Program-made: the position numbers and the translations under genes | The notes under the pieces: model-generated | The model's input: the letters and a program-made list of their open reading frames with translations, nothing else | The model's database searches: none | Told to the model about the DNA's origin: nothing | In this document: piece after piece, positions 42,866-52,406 of the stretch | Layout: each line of letters opens with the position of its first letter | Position numbering within the stretch: the first letter of the stretch is position 1 | Origin: JAXHMM01 sp964528445 | Lineage (GTDB): Bacteria; Bacteroidota; Rhodothermia; Balneolales; Balneolaceae | Length of the DNA: 64,000 nt | NCBI GenBank assembly: GCA_964528445.1 | Contig: CAZGSL010000002.1 | Location: 62,001-126,000, forward strand | Direction of reading: 5' to 3'

Positions 42866-43990
42866 ATGGTCCCGAAAAAGCAGCTCAAGCGCATTCTTCC
42901 CCGTTTCAAAAGCCGCAGGATCCACAGTGCCAAGGATCCCGGCACGGCACCCGGCACCGTGCAACACGTGGGAGAACAGCGCGTGGAGGAGGTCCGCATC
43001 ACCATACACGACTACGACACGGACCACGTGGAGGAGATTCCCATAGACGACATCGAGGAGGCCCGCCCCTACCTGGAGAATCCCTCCAAGACCTGGATCA
43101 AGGTCTACGGGCTGCACGACGTGGAGAAGCTGAAAACCATCTGGTCCTATTTCGACCTGCACCCGCTGATCCAGGAAGACATCGTCAGCACGCAGCAGCG
43201 TCCCAAGGCGGAACAGTACGACAACTGTATCTTCTTCGTGCTGCGGGCCCTCCACCTCTCCGGCACCGGGGAGGAGTCGCTCGACACCGAACAGATCAGC
43301 ATCGTACTGGGGGACCGTTTCGTACTCTCCTTCCAGGAGACCGACAAACCCTACTTCAACCCCCTCCTCGACCGTCTCAGGATTCCCGGCGCCCGGATCC
43401 GGCAGCGCGGGCCGGACTACCTGGCCTATACGATGATCGACACGGTGGTGGACCACTATTTCAAGGTGCTGGAGACCCTGGGCGACCTCACCGAGTCGCT
43501 CGAGGAGACCCTGATAGAGGATCCCTCGGAGGAGACGTTCCGGCACATCCATCAGCTCAGGCGCACCCTCTCCTATTTCCGGAAAACCGTCTGGCCGCTG
43601 CGGGACCTGCTCAACAGTACGATACGCGACGACTCCCCCCATATCCGCGAGGAGACGAACATCTACCTGCGGGACGTCTACGACCACGTGGTGCAGATCA
43701 TCGACAACGTGGAGAGCTACCGCGACATCATCATGGGAATGCACGACATGTATATGTCGCACGTCTCCAACAGGATGAACGAGGTGATGAAAGTGCTGAC
43801 CATCATCGCCACCATTTTCATTCCCCTCACTTTCATCGCGGGACTCTACGGCATGAATTTCGATCCCGGGGCCAGCCCCTGGAACATGCCCGAGCTGGGA
43901 TGGTACTGGGGGTACCCGGCCTCCCTGCTGGCCATGGCGGTGGTCGCCGCCGTGATGATGTACTATTTCAAAAGGAAGGAGTGGCTGTAG
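42866..43990 (+). CDS. corA: Magnesium/cobalt transporter CorA
   Basis: 374 residues. A large cytoplasmic N-terminal domain (alpha/beta with the funnel helices about 190-320) and two C-terminal membrane helices. The first ends in the selectivity motif GMN (in LYGMNF, about 329-331), a CorA hallmark. The extra N-terminal basic and Lys-rich stretch (VPKKQLKRILPRFKSRR) is longer than in most. It takes up Mg2+, and possibly Co2+ or Ni2+. A universal stress gene follows after 58 bases. Confidence 0.93.
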   Translation: MVPKKQLKRILPRFKSRRIHSAKDPGTAPGTVQHVGEQRVEEVRITIHDYDTDHVEEIPIDDIEEARPYLENPSKTWIKVYGLHDVEKLKTIWSYFDLHPLIQEDIVSTQQRPKAEQYDNCIFFVLRALHLSGTGEESLDTEQISIVLGDRFVLSFQETDKPYFNPLLDRLRIPGARIRQRGPDYLAYTMIDTVVDHYFKVLETLGDLTESLEETLIEDPSEETFRHIHQLRRTLSYFRKTVWPLRDLLNSTIRDDSPHIREETNIYLRDVYDHVVQIIDNVESYRDIIMGMHDMYMSHVSNRMNEVMKVLTIIATIFIPLTFIAGLYGMNFDPGASPWNMPELGWYWGYPASLLAMAVVAAVMMYYFKRKEWL

Positions 43991-44048
43991 GGATATAAAA
44001 TATGCTTCCATTAAAGTACATTAAACAGCTAAGCGACAAAAGGTTACA

Positions 44049-44942
44049 ATGGATATAAAAAAGATACTTGTACCCCTGGACTTCTCCGACCTTGGCGCCA
44101 ACGCGCTCCATTCGGCCGCCCGTCTCGCGAAACTCTATGGGGGACGCGTTACCCCTTTTCACTCCTACCTGCCGGTAAGCGAAATGGAGACGCCCTACGA
44201 CTACGGCATGAGCACGGGGCACACCGAGGATTTCGAGGAGACGGAGGAGGTGCTCTCCGAGAGGCTCGCTGAGCTGGCCGGAGAGGCGATCGACGCCCCC
44301 CTGCTCACCGAGCCGGTGATCACCATCGGCAATCCGGCCCAGGCCATTGTGGAGGAGGCCGACGCCTACGACGCCGTGGTGATGTCGACCCACGGGCGGA
44401 CCGGATTCTCCCGCTTCTTCCTCGGGTCGGTCTCCGAAAAAGTACTGCGCACCTCCCACAAGCCGGTGCTGATCGTCAACCGTGACCGGCAGCTCTCGGG
44501 GCTCAACCGGATCATGGTCACGACGGACTTTTCGGACAACGCCAGGGCGGCATTCGAGTACGCCCTCGACATCGCCCGGCGCTCCGGGGCCACCCTGGAA
44601 CTGGTGCACATCCTAAGCTACGATCCCGAGTACGAGGACGCGCCCGCGGATAAAACCCGGTCGCTGCGGGAACAGCGCCTTGAGGTGCTGGGGAAGGAGG
44701 AGCTTCACGAAATGGAGGACCAGCTGGAGACCCGCCTGATTGTCTCCTCCGACTCCCCGCACGAGGCGATCCTGAACCAGGAACTCAACGGGGAGTACGA
44801 CCTGATCGTCATGTCTACCGTGGGACGCACCGGCATCAAGTACCTGATGATGGGAAGCACCACGGCCAGCGTGGTGCGCCACGTCAACTGCCCCGTCCTC
44901 AGCATCAATCCCAAAATCTCATCCGCCGAAGAGATTCAATGA
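44049..44942 (+). CDS. Universal stress protein with two Usp domains
   Basis: 297 residues in two tandem Usp domains. Each has the nucleotide-binding pattern G-x2-G-x9-[20 protein letters not shown] (about 117-133) in the first and [17 protein letters not shown] (about 258-274) in the second. The first opens [16 protein letters not shown]-binding type rather than ADP-only is likely. Its stop overlaps the next start in ATGA (44939-44942), so the two are translated together. Confidence 0.92.
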   Translation: MDIKKILVPLDFSDLGANALHSAARLAKLYGGRVTPFHSYLPVSEMETPYDYGMSTGHTEDFEETEEVLSERLAELAGEAIDAPLLTEPVITIGNPAQAIVEEADAYDAVVMSTHGRTGFSRFFLGSVSEKVLRTSHKPVLIVNRDRQLSGLNRIMVTTDFSDNARAAFEYALDIARRSGATLELVHILSYDPEYEDAPADKTRSLREQRLEVLGKEELHEMEDQLETRLIVSSDSPHEAILNQELNGEYDLIVMSTVGRTGIKYLMMGSTTASVVRHVNCPVLSINPKISSAEEIQ

Positions 44943-45913
44943 GCCTGCCCAGATCTCTCCGCCACTTATGTCTTTTGACAGGTATTCTGCTTCTGGCTTC
45001 CTGCGCCGGGGATCCCGGCAGCACCGGAAACGGCGGCGAGCCCGAAGTTGATCCCTCCCCGCCGGTCCCGAGAGACGGCATACTGGAGACGGTGACCTGG
45101 AACCTGGCATTTTACAACAACCGGGGCGCTACCAAGGCCCGGAACGTAAGGCAGGTGCTTGACTCGCTGAAGGCGGACCTCTACGCCTTCCAGGAGATTA
45201 CGGACCGGGCGTCGCTGGACGAGCTGGCGAGGCGCCATGACGGGTACCGAGGGTTTGTCGCCCGCCACATCGGCTACAACCAGAAAACCGCCTTTCTTTT
45301 CAACTCCAACGCCATCGACTCCCTCGATTCGGGGGTGCTCGATGGCGACGAGGGACAGTCGCCGGGGGACTGGCAGAACCGCCTTCCGCTCTTCTTCGAG
45401 TTCAACTACCGCTACAACGACGCGGGCGATACCCGGCGGGTGTACGCGGTGGTGATCCACGCCAAGGCACAGACCGACAGCACCAGCAGCAGTTCCTACG
45501 AGCAGCGCAGGCGTTCCGCCGAGAGCCTTTACGATTATCTCAAAAACCGCAGGCCCGACGCTCTCGTGCTGCTTCTGGGGGACTACAACGACGACGTCGA
45601 TGTCTCCATCTACGGGGGGAAACCCACCCCCTACCGCCCGTTTGTAGAGGATTCGGCGGCATTCCGGGTGCTGAGCGGCCGCCTCTCCGAAGAGGGCCGC
45701 CGCTCCACGGTTCGCTACGATGATATGGTCGACCACATTACGGTCAGCGACGAGCTGCTCCCCTACTACCGGGACGGCAGCGTGGCGGTCTACCGCCGGC
45801 CGGAGCAGTACATTCCCTCCTACGGCAGCACCACGTCCGACCACTACCCGGTCTGGGCCCAGTTTGACATGCGGACGCCCCGGGATCAGGCGGCTGCAGC
45901 GTCAGCCAGATAG
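44939..45913 (+). CDS. Exported endonuclease/exonuclease/phosphatase-fold lipoprotein
   Basis: 324 residues. Signal with lipobox LASC and acylation Cys22. The EEP fold has TWNLAFYNN (about 53-61), FQEITD (around 84-89), LLLGDYNDD (about 215-223) and TSDHYPVWAQF near the end, the catalytic Asp and His motif. It would hydrolyse phosphodiester or phosphate-ester bonds at the cell surface or periplasm. It is translationally coupled to the universal stress gene. Confidence 0.88.
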   Translation: MSLPRSLRHLCLLTGILLLASCAGDPGSTGNGGEPEVDPSPPVPRDGILETVTWNLAFYNNRGATKARNVRQVLDSLKADLYAFQEITDRASLDELARRHDGYRGFVARHIGYNQKTAFLFNSNAIDSLDSGVLDGDEGQSPGDWQNRLPLFFEFNYRYNDAGDTRRVYAVVIHAKAQTDSTSSSSYEQRRRSAESLYDYLKNRRPDALVLLLGDYNDDVDVSIYGGKPTPYRPFVEDSAAFRVLSGRLSEEGRRSTVRYDDMVDHITVSDELLPYYRDGSVAVYRRPEQYIPSYGSTTSDHYPVWAQFDMRTPRDQAAAASAR

Positions 45914-45977
45914 GTCATCCCCCCCTGACCGCCCGGGGAGGGAAGCCAAGGGGGCAGGAAAACCGCCGGGGCGGGCG

Positions 45978-46012
45978 AAAAAAAGAGAGAAGGTACCGGT
46001 CAGGGCACCTTC
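45978..46012 (-). terminator. Rho-independent terminator of the FadL-like gene
   Basis: Read on the minus strand, GAAGGT (46012-46007) pairs with ACCTTC (45994-45989), followed by TCTC and a run of seven T (45984-45978). It lies 35 bases past the stop of the FadL-like gene and also lies between convergent genes. Confidence 0.6.
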
Positions 46013-46047
46013 CCCGGTCTACGGAGTATTGCTTGGGGATATAGCGT

Positions 46048-47220
46048 TTAAAGTCTCATTCGCAGGCCGATCATGCCGTGAACCCGGCTGATGTCCTCCG
46101 CCACCGTCTCCGAGCGGGTGGGCTGGCCGGGGCCGGTCCGGTAGGTATAGAGGCTGTTCTCGTCCTCCCACGCGGCGTACTGCACTCCTACGTCCAGCGA
46201 CAGAATATCGGAGAGCTGCGCGCTGAAACCGGCGCTGAAGATCTGCCGGTCGGCCGAAGACGACAGGGCCGAGCGGGGACTCGGGTACCAGGCGTATCCC
46301 AGGCGGGGGGTGAACCGCTCGTGCAGGGCCACCTCCATCCCCCCGCGCAGGTTCCAGACGTCTTCCATCTGGGCGCGGACGTTTTCGTTGATATCCTCCT
46401 GCAGGGGACGCAGGTCCAGCTCGTCGAATTCGATGCGGCCGCTGGCGTAGGGTACGTACTCCGCGGAGGCCGAAAGGCTGAAGAGGCCCAGGTCCCGCGC
46501 CGATGCGCCCACGTGGATCCGGTTGGGGCTGACAATCTTGTATTCAAACCGCCCGGGCGCGTCGTCCTCGGCATGCATCCCGTTATCGAATGTGCTCCTG
46601 ATCTCGGTGTTGAACTCCTCCTCGAAATGGAGCGTGCTGGGNNNNNNNNNNNNNNNNNNNNNNNNNNNNNNNNNNNNNNNNNNNNNNNNNNNNNNNNNNN
46701 NNNNNNNNNNNNNNNNNNNNNNNNNNNNNNNNNNNNNNNNNGCGGCAAAGAAGAGGCTGTCGTCCGGCGTAATATTGTAGAAATCGGTAAGGGTAGAACC
46801 GTCGTTGAATCCGCCGCCCGCCAGTGCCCTGTTGAAATCGGAGGTCTGGCTGTAACCCGCGCCGACCACGAGGGATCCGCGGGTGGTCGGGAAATCATAG
46901 ACAAATCCGAGGTCTCCCACGTTGGTCTCGCTGTCGTCAAAGGAGGTACGGCTGCCCAGGTACGCCCCCTCCTCCTCCACGTAGCGGGAGCTGAGGCTGA
47001 AGGAGAGAAAGCTCTCGTCAAACAGCGCCATGGAAGCCGGGTTCTCCTGGTACGCCCCGAAGCCGGTGGGATACGCCACGCCGGGGAGGACCATGCTGGT
47101 GGCGTCGTAGGCCGGCTGCTGAAGGCTGTACCGCAGCACGTCGTCCGCGTTCTGGGCCTTCGCCGCGTAGGTAAGCAGCAGGCCGGCCAGCAATAATATG
47201 ATCCCTTTAACCCATCTCAT
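46048..47220 (-). CDS. FadL/OmpP1-type outer-membrane protein, interrupted by an assembly gap
   Basis: A signal peptide (ending YAAKAQ, about 23) is followed by GVAYPTGFGAYQENPASMALF, a FadL/OmpP1 feature, and a barrel pattern. It would move hydrophobic compounds across the outer membrane. Sequence 46642-46741 is 100 N. The translated frame continues on both sides, giving about 390 residues, with roughly 33 unknown; true length depends on the real gap. GAGGAG precedes the start. Confidence 0.85.
   Translation of the reverse strand: MRWVKGIILLLAGLLLTYAAKAQNADDVLRYSLQQPAYDATSMVLPGVAYPTGFGAYQENPASMALFDESFLSFSLSSRYVEEEGAYLGSRTSFDDSETNVGDLGFVYDFPTTRGSLVVGAGYSQTSDFNRALAGGGFNDGSTLTDFYNITPDDSLFFAXXXXXXXXXXXXXXXXXXXXXXXXXXXXXXXXXXPSTLHFEEEFNTEIRSTFDNGMHAEDDAPGRFEYKIVSPNRIHVGASARDLGLFSLSASAEYVPYASGRIEFDELDLRPLQEDINENVRAQMEDVWNLRGGMEVALHERFTPRLGYAWYPSPRSALSSSADRQIFSAGFSAQLSDILSLDVGVQYAAWEDENSLYTYRTGPGQPTRSETVAEDISRVHGMIGLRMRL
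46642..46741. other. Assembly gap (100 N)
   Basis: A run of exactly 100 undetermined bases within the FadL-like gene. Exactly 100 is a common placeholder for a gap of unknown size, so distances across it may be wrong. Confidence 0.99.
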
Positions 47221-47302
47221 AAATATACTCCTCGCGCATGATGCGTTATGGTTGGCTTATCATTCGAATAGAGAGGAAAAAGCTCCCCGCTGGCAGATCC
47301 CG

Positions 47303-48571
47303 TCAATTACCTCCGCGGCTGCGGCTGTTTCCGTCGTCGTCACCGCCGCCGGAGCCCCGGGAGCGGCTGCTGCCGGAGGAACCGCCGCGGGAACGGGTGT
47401 TGTCGGAATCGGAACTCCGGGTTACCGTACCCCGGCTGGAACTGCCTCCGTCACGGCTCCGGGAGCCGTAGTTTCCGCGGTCGGGATAGAATCCCTCGTA
47501 GCTCTTCCGGCTGGACTCGAAGAACTCGCCGAGACGCTGCAGGAACCCTCCGCGCGATCGCGACCGGGTTACCCGCACATTTTCAGGGCCCTCCACGCGG
47601 TATCCTTCCAGCCTGCTTCGAAGCGCATCATTGCCGAACGAATAATCTCTCCAGTCGACTGCGGAGGTTCGCACGCGGGCTTCGTTCTCTTCGCCGTCAC
47701 GCGGTTCGACCCGGAAAACGGGAAAACGCGTGCCGCTGCTGCTCGAAGAGGTCGGCAGCGGACGATAGCGGATGCGCTCGGTATCGTCGGAACGGCTCCG
47801 ATCCAGGTTGCCGTCGTCGTTTCCGCCACGGGAGCGGCTGCTGCCGGATGAGCCGGCATTTCCGCTGCCGGTACCGCCGCTTCGGGTGCGTGTAACCGTT
47901 CCGCTCGAGCGAGTTACGTCGGAACTGCCGCCGCGGACACGCGTAACGGCGTCGGCGGACTGTCCATCACCCGAACGGGAACCGATGCTCCTTCCGTCCG
48001 CCCGGCTGCTGCCGTCCGAACCGATCCGGCTGGACCCGATGGAACGGGGGCCGTAACGGGCATTCTCACGATTGTCGCGGTTGACGGCAAATCCGCCCTG
48101 GAATTCATCTCCAAAGAGGTAGAAGTTGTTGAACTGGTAGTAGTGGCCGAAACCGGCTCCCCGCCAGGGACTATAGGGATTCCAGGCATAGTAGTCGTGC
48201 CAGCCGAAGTGGGACGAACGGTATCCCCAGCCGAAACGGAAGGAGAGCCAGACCCGCGTGCCGGGACGGTAGTGATACGGATGGTAACCGTCCCACCAGC
48301 TGGAATAATAACCTGAATGGTAGGGATGGAATCCGCTATGGAACCGGTGGTAGGCCGAGTTCCACTTGTAGTGGCCGGCTCCGTAGTAGCCGGTTACGCT
48401 CCGGCGGCGCATATCACGGTCCGATTTCTGCACGGCCTTGGACGCTCCGTCGACGGAGGCACTCTCTGATCGGTACTCCCTCTCCTGCGTCTGCTGAACC
48501 TGCAGCTGGGTATAGCAGCCGGACAGCAGTACGGGTACGAGCAACAAAGCGGCTATTTTTAAACCTTTCAT
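47303..48571 (-). CDS. Low-complexity, Ser/Arg/Gly-rich lipoprotein
   Basis: 422 residues. Lipobox LLSGC, acylation Cys19; GGGAGG precedes the start by six bases. Residues about 60-155 are rich in Tyr, His, Trp and Gly (HSGFHPYHSGYY, WWDGYHPYHY, HFGWHDYYAWNPY). From about 175 to the end it is Ser/Arg/Gly-rich with two related blocks: 222-255 and 378-415, each with a SGTVTR-like, then SSGSSRSRGG/SG, then DDGN pattern. No domain family recognised. A surface lipoprotein of structural type is possible. It lies 82 bases from the FadL-like gene and 116 bases from a response regulator. Confidence 0.82.
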   Translation of the reverse strand: MKGLKIAALLLVPVLLSGCYTQLQVQQTQEREYRSESASVDGASKAVQKSDRDMRRRSVTGYYGAGHYKWNSAYHRFHSGFHPYHSGYYSSWWDGYHPYHYRPGTRVWLSFRFGWGYRSSHFGWHDYYAWNPYSPWRGAGFGHYYQFNNFYLFGDEFQGGFAVNRDNRENARYGPRSIGSSRIGSDGSSRADGRSIGSRSGDGQSADAVTRVRGGSSDVTRSSGTVTRTRSGGTGSGNAGSSGSSRSRGGNDDGNLDRSRSDDTERIRYRPLPTSSSSSGTRFPVFRVEPRDGEENEARVRTSAVDWRDYSFGNDALRSRLEGYRVEGPENVRVTRSRSRGGFLQRLGEFFESSRKSYEGFYPDRGNYGSRSRDGGSSSRGTVTRSSDSDNTRSRGGSSGSSRSRGSGGGDDDGNSRSRGGN

Positions 48572-48687
48572 AACTGACCTCCCACGCGTTTGTTAACCTC
48601 CGTTACATCAATCTACACCTTATGTTACAGCATGCAAGCGTAACACACAATCACATGATAATGTTAATCAAAAACGCCTTTCAGAGC

Positions 48688-49323
48688 CTATATCTCGCCT
48701 TTCAGGGATTTGGCGATCACTTCCGCCTTTGAGTTAACATGCAGCTTTTTGTAGATGTTCCGGATATGGGCCCGGACCGTATCGATGGAGATGTCGTACC
48801 GGTCGGCGATCATCTTGTAGCTGAGTCCGTCCACGAGCCCGTTCACAATGTCGTGCTCCCGGGGAGTGAGGTTGGAATCGGGATCCTTTTTGGGCTGCTC
48901 ATCCTGGAAGTGGTGAATCACCTTCCGGGCGATCTGGGGCGACATGGGCGCGCCGCCGTCCATCAGGTCCACGATCGACTCCTTGATTTCGGGCAGGGAG
49001 GTGTGCTTGAGCAGGTAGCCGGAGGCGCCCGCGCAGAGGGAGTCGAATATCTTGTGGGAGTCGTGATAGACCGTCAGCATGATGATCTCAATCTCGGGAT
49101 ACTCATCCTTGATAATGCTGATCCCCTTGATTCCCGACATGCCGGGAAGCTGGATGTCCATCAGGATGACGTCCGGTTCGGGATGCTCCTCGAGATAATC
49201 CAGCATCTCCTCCACCGAGTCCACTGCTACCGGGCAGTCCAGCTCCTCCTGCATATCCAGGTAGCGCTGAATCAGGTCCCTGATTTTCTTGTTATCTTCG
49301 ACGATTCCGACTACTGAAGACAT
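48688..49323 (-). CDS. NarL/LuxR-type response regulator
   Basis: 211 residues: receiver domain with ED near residue 10 and phosphoacceptor Asp56 in ILMDIQLPG, then a LuxR HTH (NLTPREHDIVNGLVDG... RAHIRNIYKKL, about 145-205). It should bind DNA as a phosphorylated dimer. The kinase gene lies 36 bases upstream on the same strand and is its likely partner. Confidence 0.92.
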   Translation of the reverse strand: MSSVVGIVEDNKKIRDLIQRYLDMQEELDCPVAVDSVEEMLDYLEEHPEPDVILMDIQLPGMSGIKGISIIKDEYPEIEIIMLTVYHDSHKIFDSLCAGASGYLLKHTSLPEIKESIVDLMDGGAPMSPQIARKVIHHFQDEQPKKDPDSNLTPREHDIVNGLVDGLSYKMIADRYDISIDTVRAHIRNIYKKLHVNSKAEVIAKSLKGEI

Positions 49324-49359
49324 GACGCTGTTCCGTTTGGTTGTGATTGCCGTGCCGGC

Positions 49360-52248
49360 CTAGGCGTTCTGGCCTGTAACGTGGACCGTAAAGCCCTCGG
49401 TGTTGGTAAAGGTAATGTCTGCGTCAATACGTTGCGCCCGCATTTTCATGTTACGCATCCCCTGGCCGCTCTTGCGGGCATTCCGGCTGCCACTGCCGTT
49501 ATCTTTGACCACCAGGTCGTACTCTCCGTTCTGTTTATGGGCAAGACGCACCGTTACCTTCGTGGCGTCGGAGTGCTTGGCGATATTGTTCACCGCCTCC
49601 TTGAAGATCAGGTAGAGGTTCTCCTTCATCGGCACGTCGAGGGTCCGGTCCATATCGAGCCCGTCGAATTCGTAGCGCACCTCCCGCTCCGGCAGCACGT
49701 GATTGATGTAATCCTGCATCCGGTCGGTCAGGTCCCCCAGCGTGTCGTTGCGCGCGTCGATAGACCAGACAATGTCGTCCAGACTGGAGACGATCTTGCG
49801 GCTCTGGTCCCCGATCTGGTCCAGGGTCTCCCTGAGATCTTCCCGCACGTCCATCGTCTGGAGGAAATCGGACTGCAGGGCGATTTCGGTAAGGGCGGAG
49901 CCCACATCGTCGTGCAGGTCGCTGGCGATGCGGACCCGCATCCGCTCCAGCTCCACCATTTTGCGTATGCGGTAGTAGTTGTAGATGAACACCACGATTC
50001 CCAACAGCAGCAGGATGACCAGACCCACGAACCATCCCTGCAGCCAGAAGGGGGCCAGGACCTGGAACGAGATGCGGGCCGGGGCGGTGCTGGCCACCCC
50101 GTCCTCGTTGATGGCCCGGACCTCAAATTCGTACGATCCCGGCAGGAAGGCGGAGTGCTGCACCTGGCGCTGCGCGGTACGCTGCCACTCATCCCCCGAA
50201 TCCCGGATGCGGTACTCGTAGACCACCTGCTCCGGGGCCGAGTAGTTAAGGCCGATAAAATTGAAAGTGATGTTGTGGTTGTCGCTGCCGATCTCCAGGT
50301 TTTCCAGCGACTCCCGCCGTTCCCCGGAGATGGAAACTCCCGTAATGTGCACCTTGGGAGGAACGGTGTTCCTGCTGACCTGCGAGGGATCCAGGCGGGT
50401 AAGCCCCCCTACCGAGCCGAACCAGAGGTACCCCTCGCGGTCCCGGTATCCCGCGCTGGCGTTCATCTCATTGGCCACCAGGCCCTGGTTGCGGGTAATC
50501 AGCTTGAACGCTTTCCGCTTCTCACGAAGGGGCATATCCTCGGAGTAGCTGTCGGCGTCAAATCGGACCACCCCGATCTTGGTACCGATCCAGAAATACC
50601 CCTCCTCGTCCTGCAGGATAAAATAGCCGACCTCGTCCGGCAGCCCGTCCTCGGACGTGATGGAGGTAATTTCGCCGCCGGAGAAGCGGGCGATCCCCCC
50701 GGAAGTGGAGAACCAGATGTCCCCGTTCTGCGCCCGCTGAATGTCCAGTATCACGTTGTTGGGCAGCCCGTCGAAGATGGTATAGTTCTCAAATTCCGGG
50801 TCGATGGGATCCAGCCGGCTTACTCCCCCGTAGGTGCCCACCCAGAGCGCCCCTTCATCATCCTCTTCTATCGTCATGACGGTATTGTCGGCCAGGCCGT
50901 CCTCTTCGGTGTAGTGGACGAACTCCCTCTCGTTGTAGTGAAGCAGGCCCTCCCCGTAGGTGCCCAGCCAGAACCCGACCCCCCGGGAGGCGTTGCGAAC
51001 GGCCCGGATCTTGCGGTACGGCAGCTCGCTCTCGTCAAAATTGAAGAAACGGATGCCGTTGAAGACACTGAGTCCCCAGCGCGTGCCGATCAGCAGCTCT
51101 CCCTGGTCGGAGATATCGGCGGTATACACCTTGTTGTCCACCAGTCCCTGCGGCTCGTTGTGCACCACAAACCGGCCGTCCTCGTAGTGGGCGATGCCTC
51201 CCCCGTAGGTGGTGATCCAGTGCTCTCCAAGATTGTCCTGTAAAACAGAAGTGATCACGTTGTTGGGCAAGCCGTCCTCCACCGTAAAGTTCCGGATGTG
51301 ATCGCCCAGGAAGACGCTGATGCCGCCCCCGAACGTCCCGAACCAGATGTTGTTCTCCCGGTCAATAAGGGTGGAGTGAATAATATTGTTGGAGAGCCCC
51401 TCCTCCACGGAATAATTGGTAAACTGCCCGTCGGCAAAGTAGCTGGCTCCCTCTTCCGTTCCCAGCCAGATATGACCGTTTTCGTCAAACGACAGCGACT
51501 GGATCCGGTTGTTGACAAGACCGTCGTCCTCTTCGGTGTAATTGGTGAAGGTGCCCTCCTCCAAGTGACTGAGTCCACCGCGCGTAGCGATCCAGATCGA
51601 ACCGTCGGGGGCCGGAAGCAGGTCCCGGAGCAGGTTGTCCGCCAGCCCGTCCTCCGTGGTGTAGGTGCGGAAGTTTCCCTCCTCCAGGAAACTGAGTCCC
51701 CCGCGCGTGGCGAACCAGAGCGTCCCGCTGGAGTCCTCCGCGATATCGCGCACCCGGGCGCCTGCAAGACCCTCTTCGGGGAGATGCTGCGTAAGCGTTC
51801 CCGGCGGTTCCAGCTCCCAGACTCCCTCCCCGTCGGTGGCGAACCAGATACGTCCGCCCTGGTCCTGGTAAATCTCCAGGATAGCACTCTCCCGCAGGGG
51901 ATCCAGGGCGGGCTTCGTGGTGATGGTATCGTTTTCCATCACGTTGATCCCCGAAGCGGTTCCGATCCAGATACGTCCCTGCCGATCCTGATAGAGCGAC
52001 TGGATGTCGTTGCTGAGCAGCCCGTTCTCCTCGTAGTAATTCCGGAAGGCAAACCCGTTAAAGCGGTTGAGGCCGTAGCTCGTGCCGATCCAGAGATAGC
52101 CCTCCTCGTCCTGGATCATGTCGTTCACCACCGCTTCGCTGAGCCCTTTTTCAATTGAATAGGTGCGGAAGGGATACTGCTGGGCCGTTCCCTCGAGGGT
52201 CGGCCCCAGAAGAAAGGCAAGCAGCGGTATAAAGAACCATCGTTTCAT
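49360..52248 (-). CDS. Beta-propeller sensor histidine kinase (two-component regulator propeller type)
   Basis: 962 residues. A signal peptide, then about 14 short repeats of the GLxxN-x-x-D-x-G-x-x-W-I/L/F-GT form, enough for two seven-bladed propellers in the periplasm. A Y_Y_Y domain follows (about 640-730), one membrane helix (about 743-763), a HisKA_3 dimer helix with SDLHDDVGSA (His about 774) and an ATPase domain with KEAVNNIAKHSDA and DNGSG. It probably senses an envelope or nutrient ligand and phosphorylates the response regulator encoded 36 bases downstream. Ligand unknown. Confidence 0.93.
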   Translation of the reverse strand: MKRWFFIPLLAFLLGPTLEGTAQQYPFRTYSIEKGLSEAVVNDMIQDEEGYLWIGTSYGLNRFNGFAFRNYYEENGLLSNDIQSLYQDRQGRIWIGTASGINVMENDTITTKPALDPLRESAILEIYQDQGGRIWFATDGEGVWELEPPGTLTQHLPEEGLAGARVRDIAEDSSGTLWFATRGGLSFLEEGNFRTYTTEDGLADNLLRDLLPAPDGSIWIATRGGLSHLEEGTFTNYTEEDDGLVNNRIQSLSFDENGHIWLGTEEGASYFADGQFTNYSVEEGLSNNIIHSTLIDRENNIWFGTFGGGISVFLGDHIRNFTVEDGLPNNVITSVLQDNLGEHWITTYGGGIAHYEDGRFVVHNEPQGLVDNKVYTADISDQGELLIGTRWGLSVFNGIRFFNFDESELPYRKIRAVRNASRGVGFWLGTYGEGLLHYNEREFVHYTEEDGLADNTVMTIEEDDEGALWVGTYGGVSRLDPIDPEFENYTIFDGLPNNVILDIQRAQNGDIWFSTSGGIARFSGGEITSITSEDGLPDEVGYFILQDEEGYFWIGTKIGVVRFDADSYSEDMPLREKRKAFKLITRNQGLVANEMNASAGYRDREGYLWFGSVGGLTRLDPSQVSRNTVPPKVHITGVSISGERRESLENLEIGSDNHNITFNFIGLNYSAPEQVVYEYRIRDSGDEWQRTAQRQVQHSAFLPGSYEFEVRAINEDGVASTAPARISFQVLAPFWLQGWFVGLVILLLLGIVVFIYNYYRIRKMVELERMRVRIASDLHDDVGSALTEIALQSDFLQTMDVREDLRETLDQIGDQSRKIVSSLDDIVWSIDARNDTLGDLTDRMQDYINHVLPEREVRYEFDGLDMDRTLDVPMKENLYLIFKEAVNNIAKHSDATKVTVRLAHKQNGEYDLVVKDNGSGSRNARKSGQGMRNMKMRAQRIDADITFTNTEGFTVHVTGQNA

Positions 52249-52406
52249 AACTTGTACCGGGCGGGTGAAAAAGGTCAGCGGGTACCGTTACAGTCTATGA
52301 AAAAAGTGCGACGAAATGAAAAAGGCTCCGTTCCGGCTGCTCCCCGGGAAACACCGGAGTAAGGCGCGAAACGAAGCCGCTGTCCGTCGTCTGCAGTTCC
52401 GGTCAC

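Noticed and set aside
49381..51243. 620-codon plus-strand frame opposite the kinase
   Set aside because: Antisense to the propeller repeats; repetitive pattern mirrors the real gene and no family is recognised.
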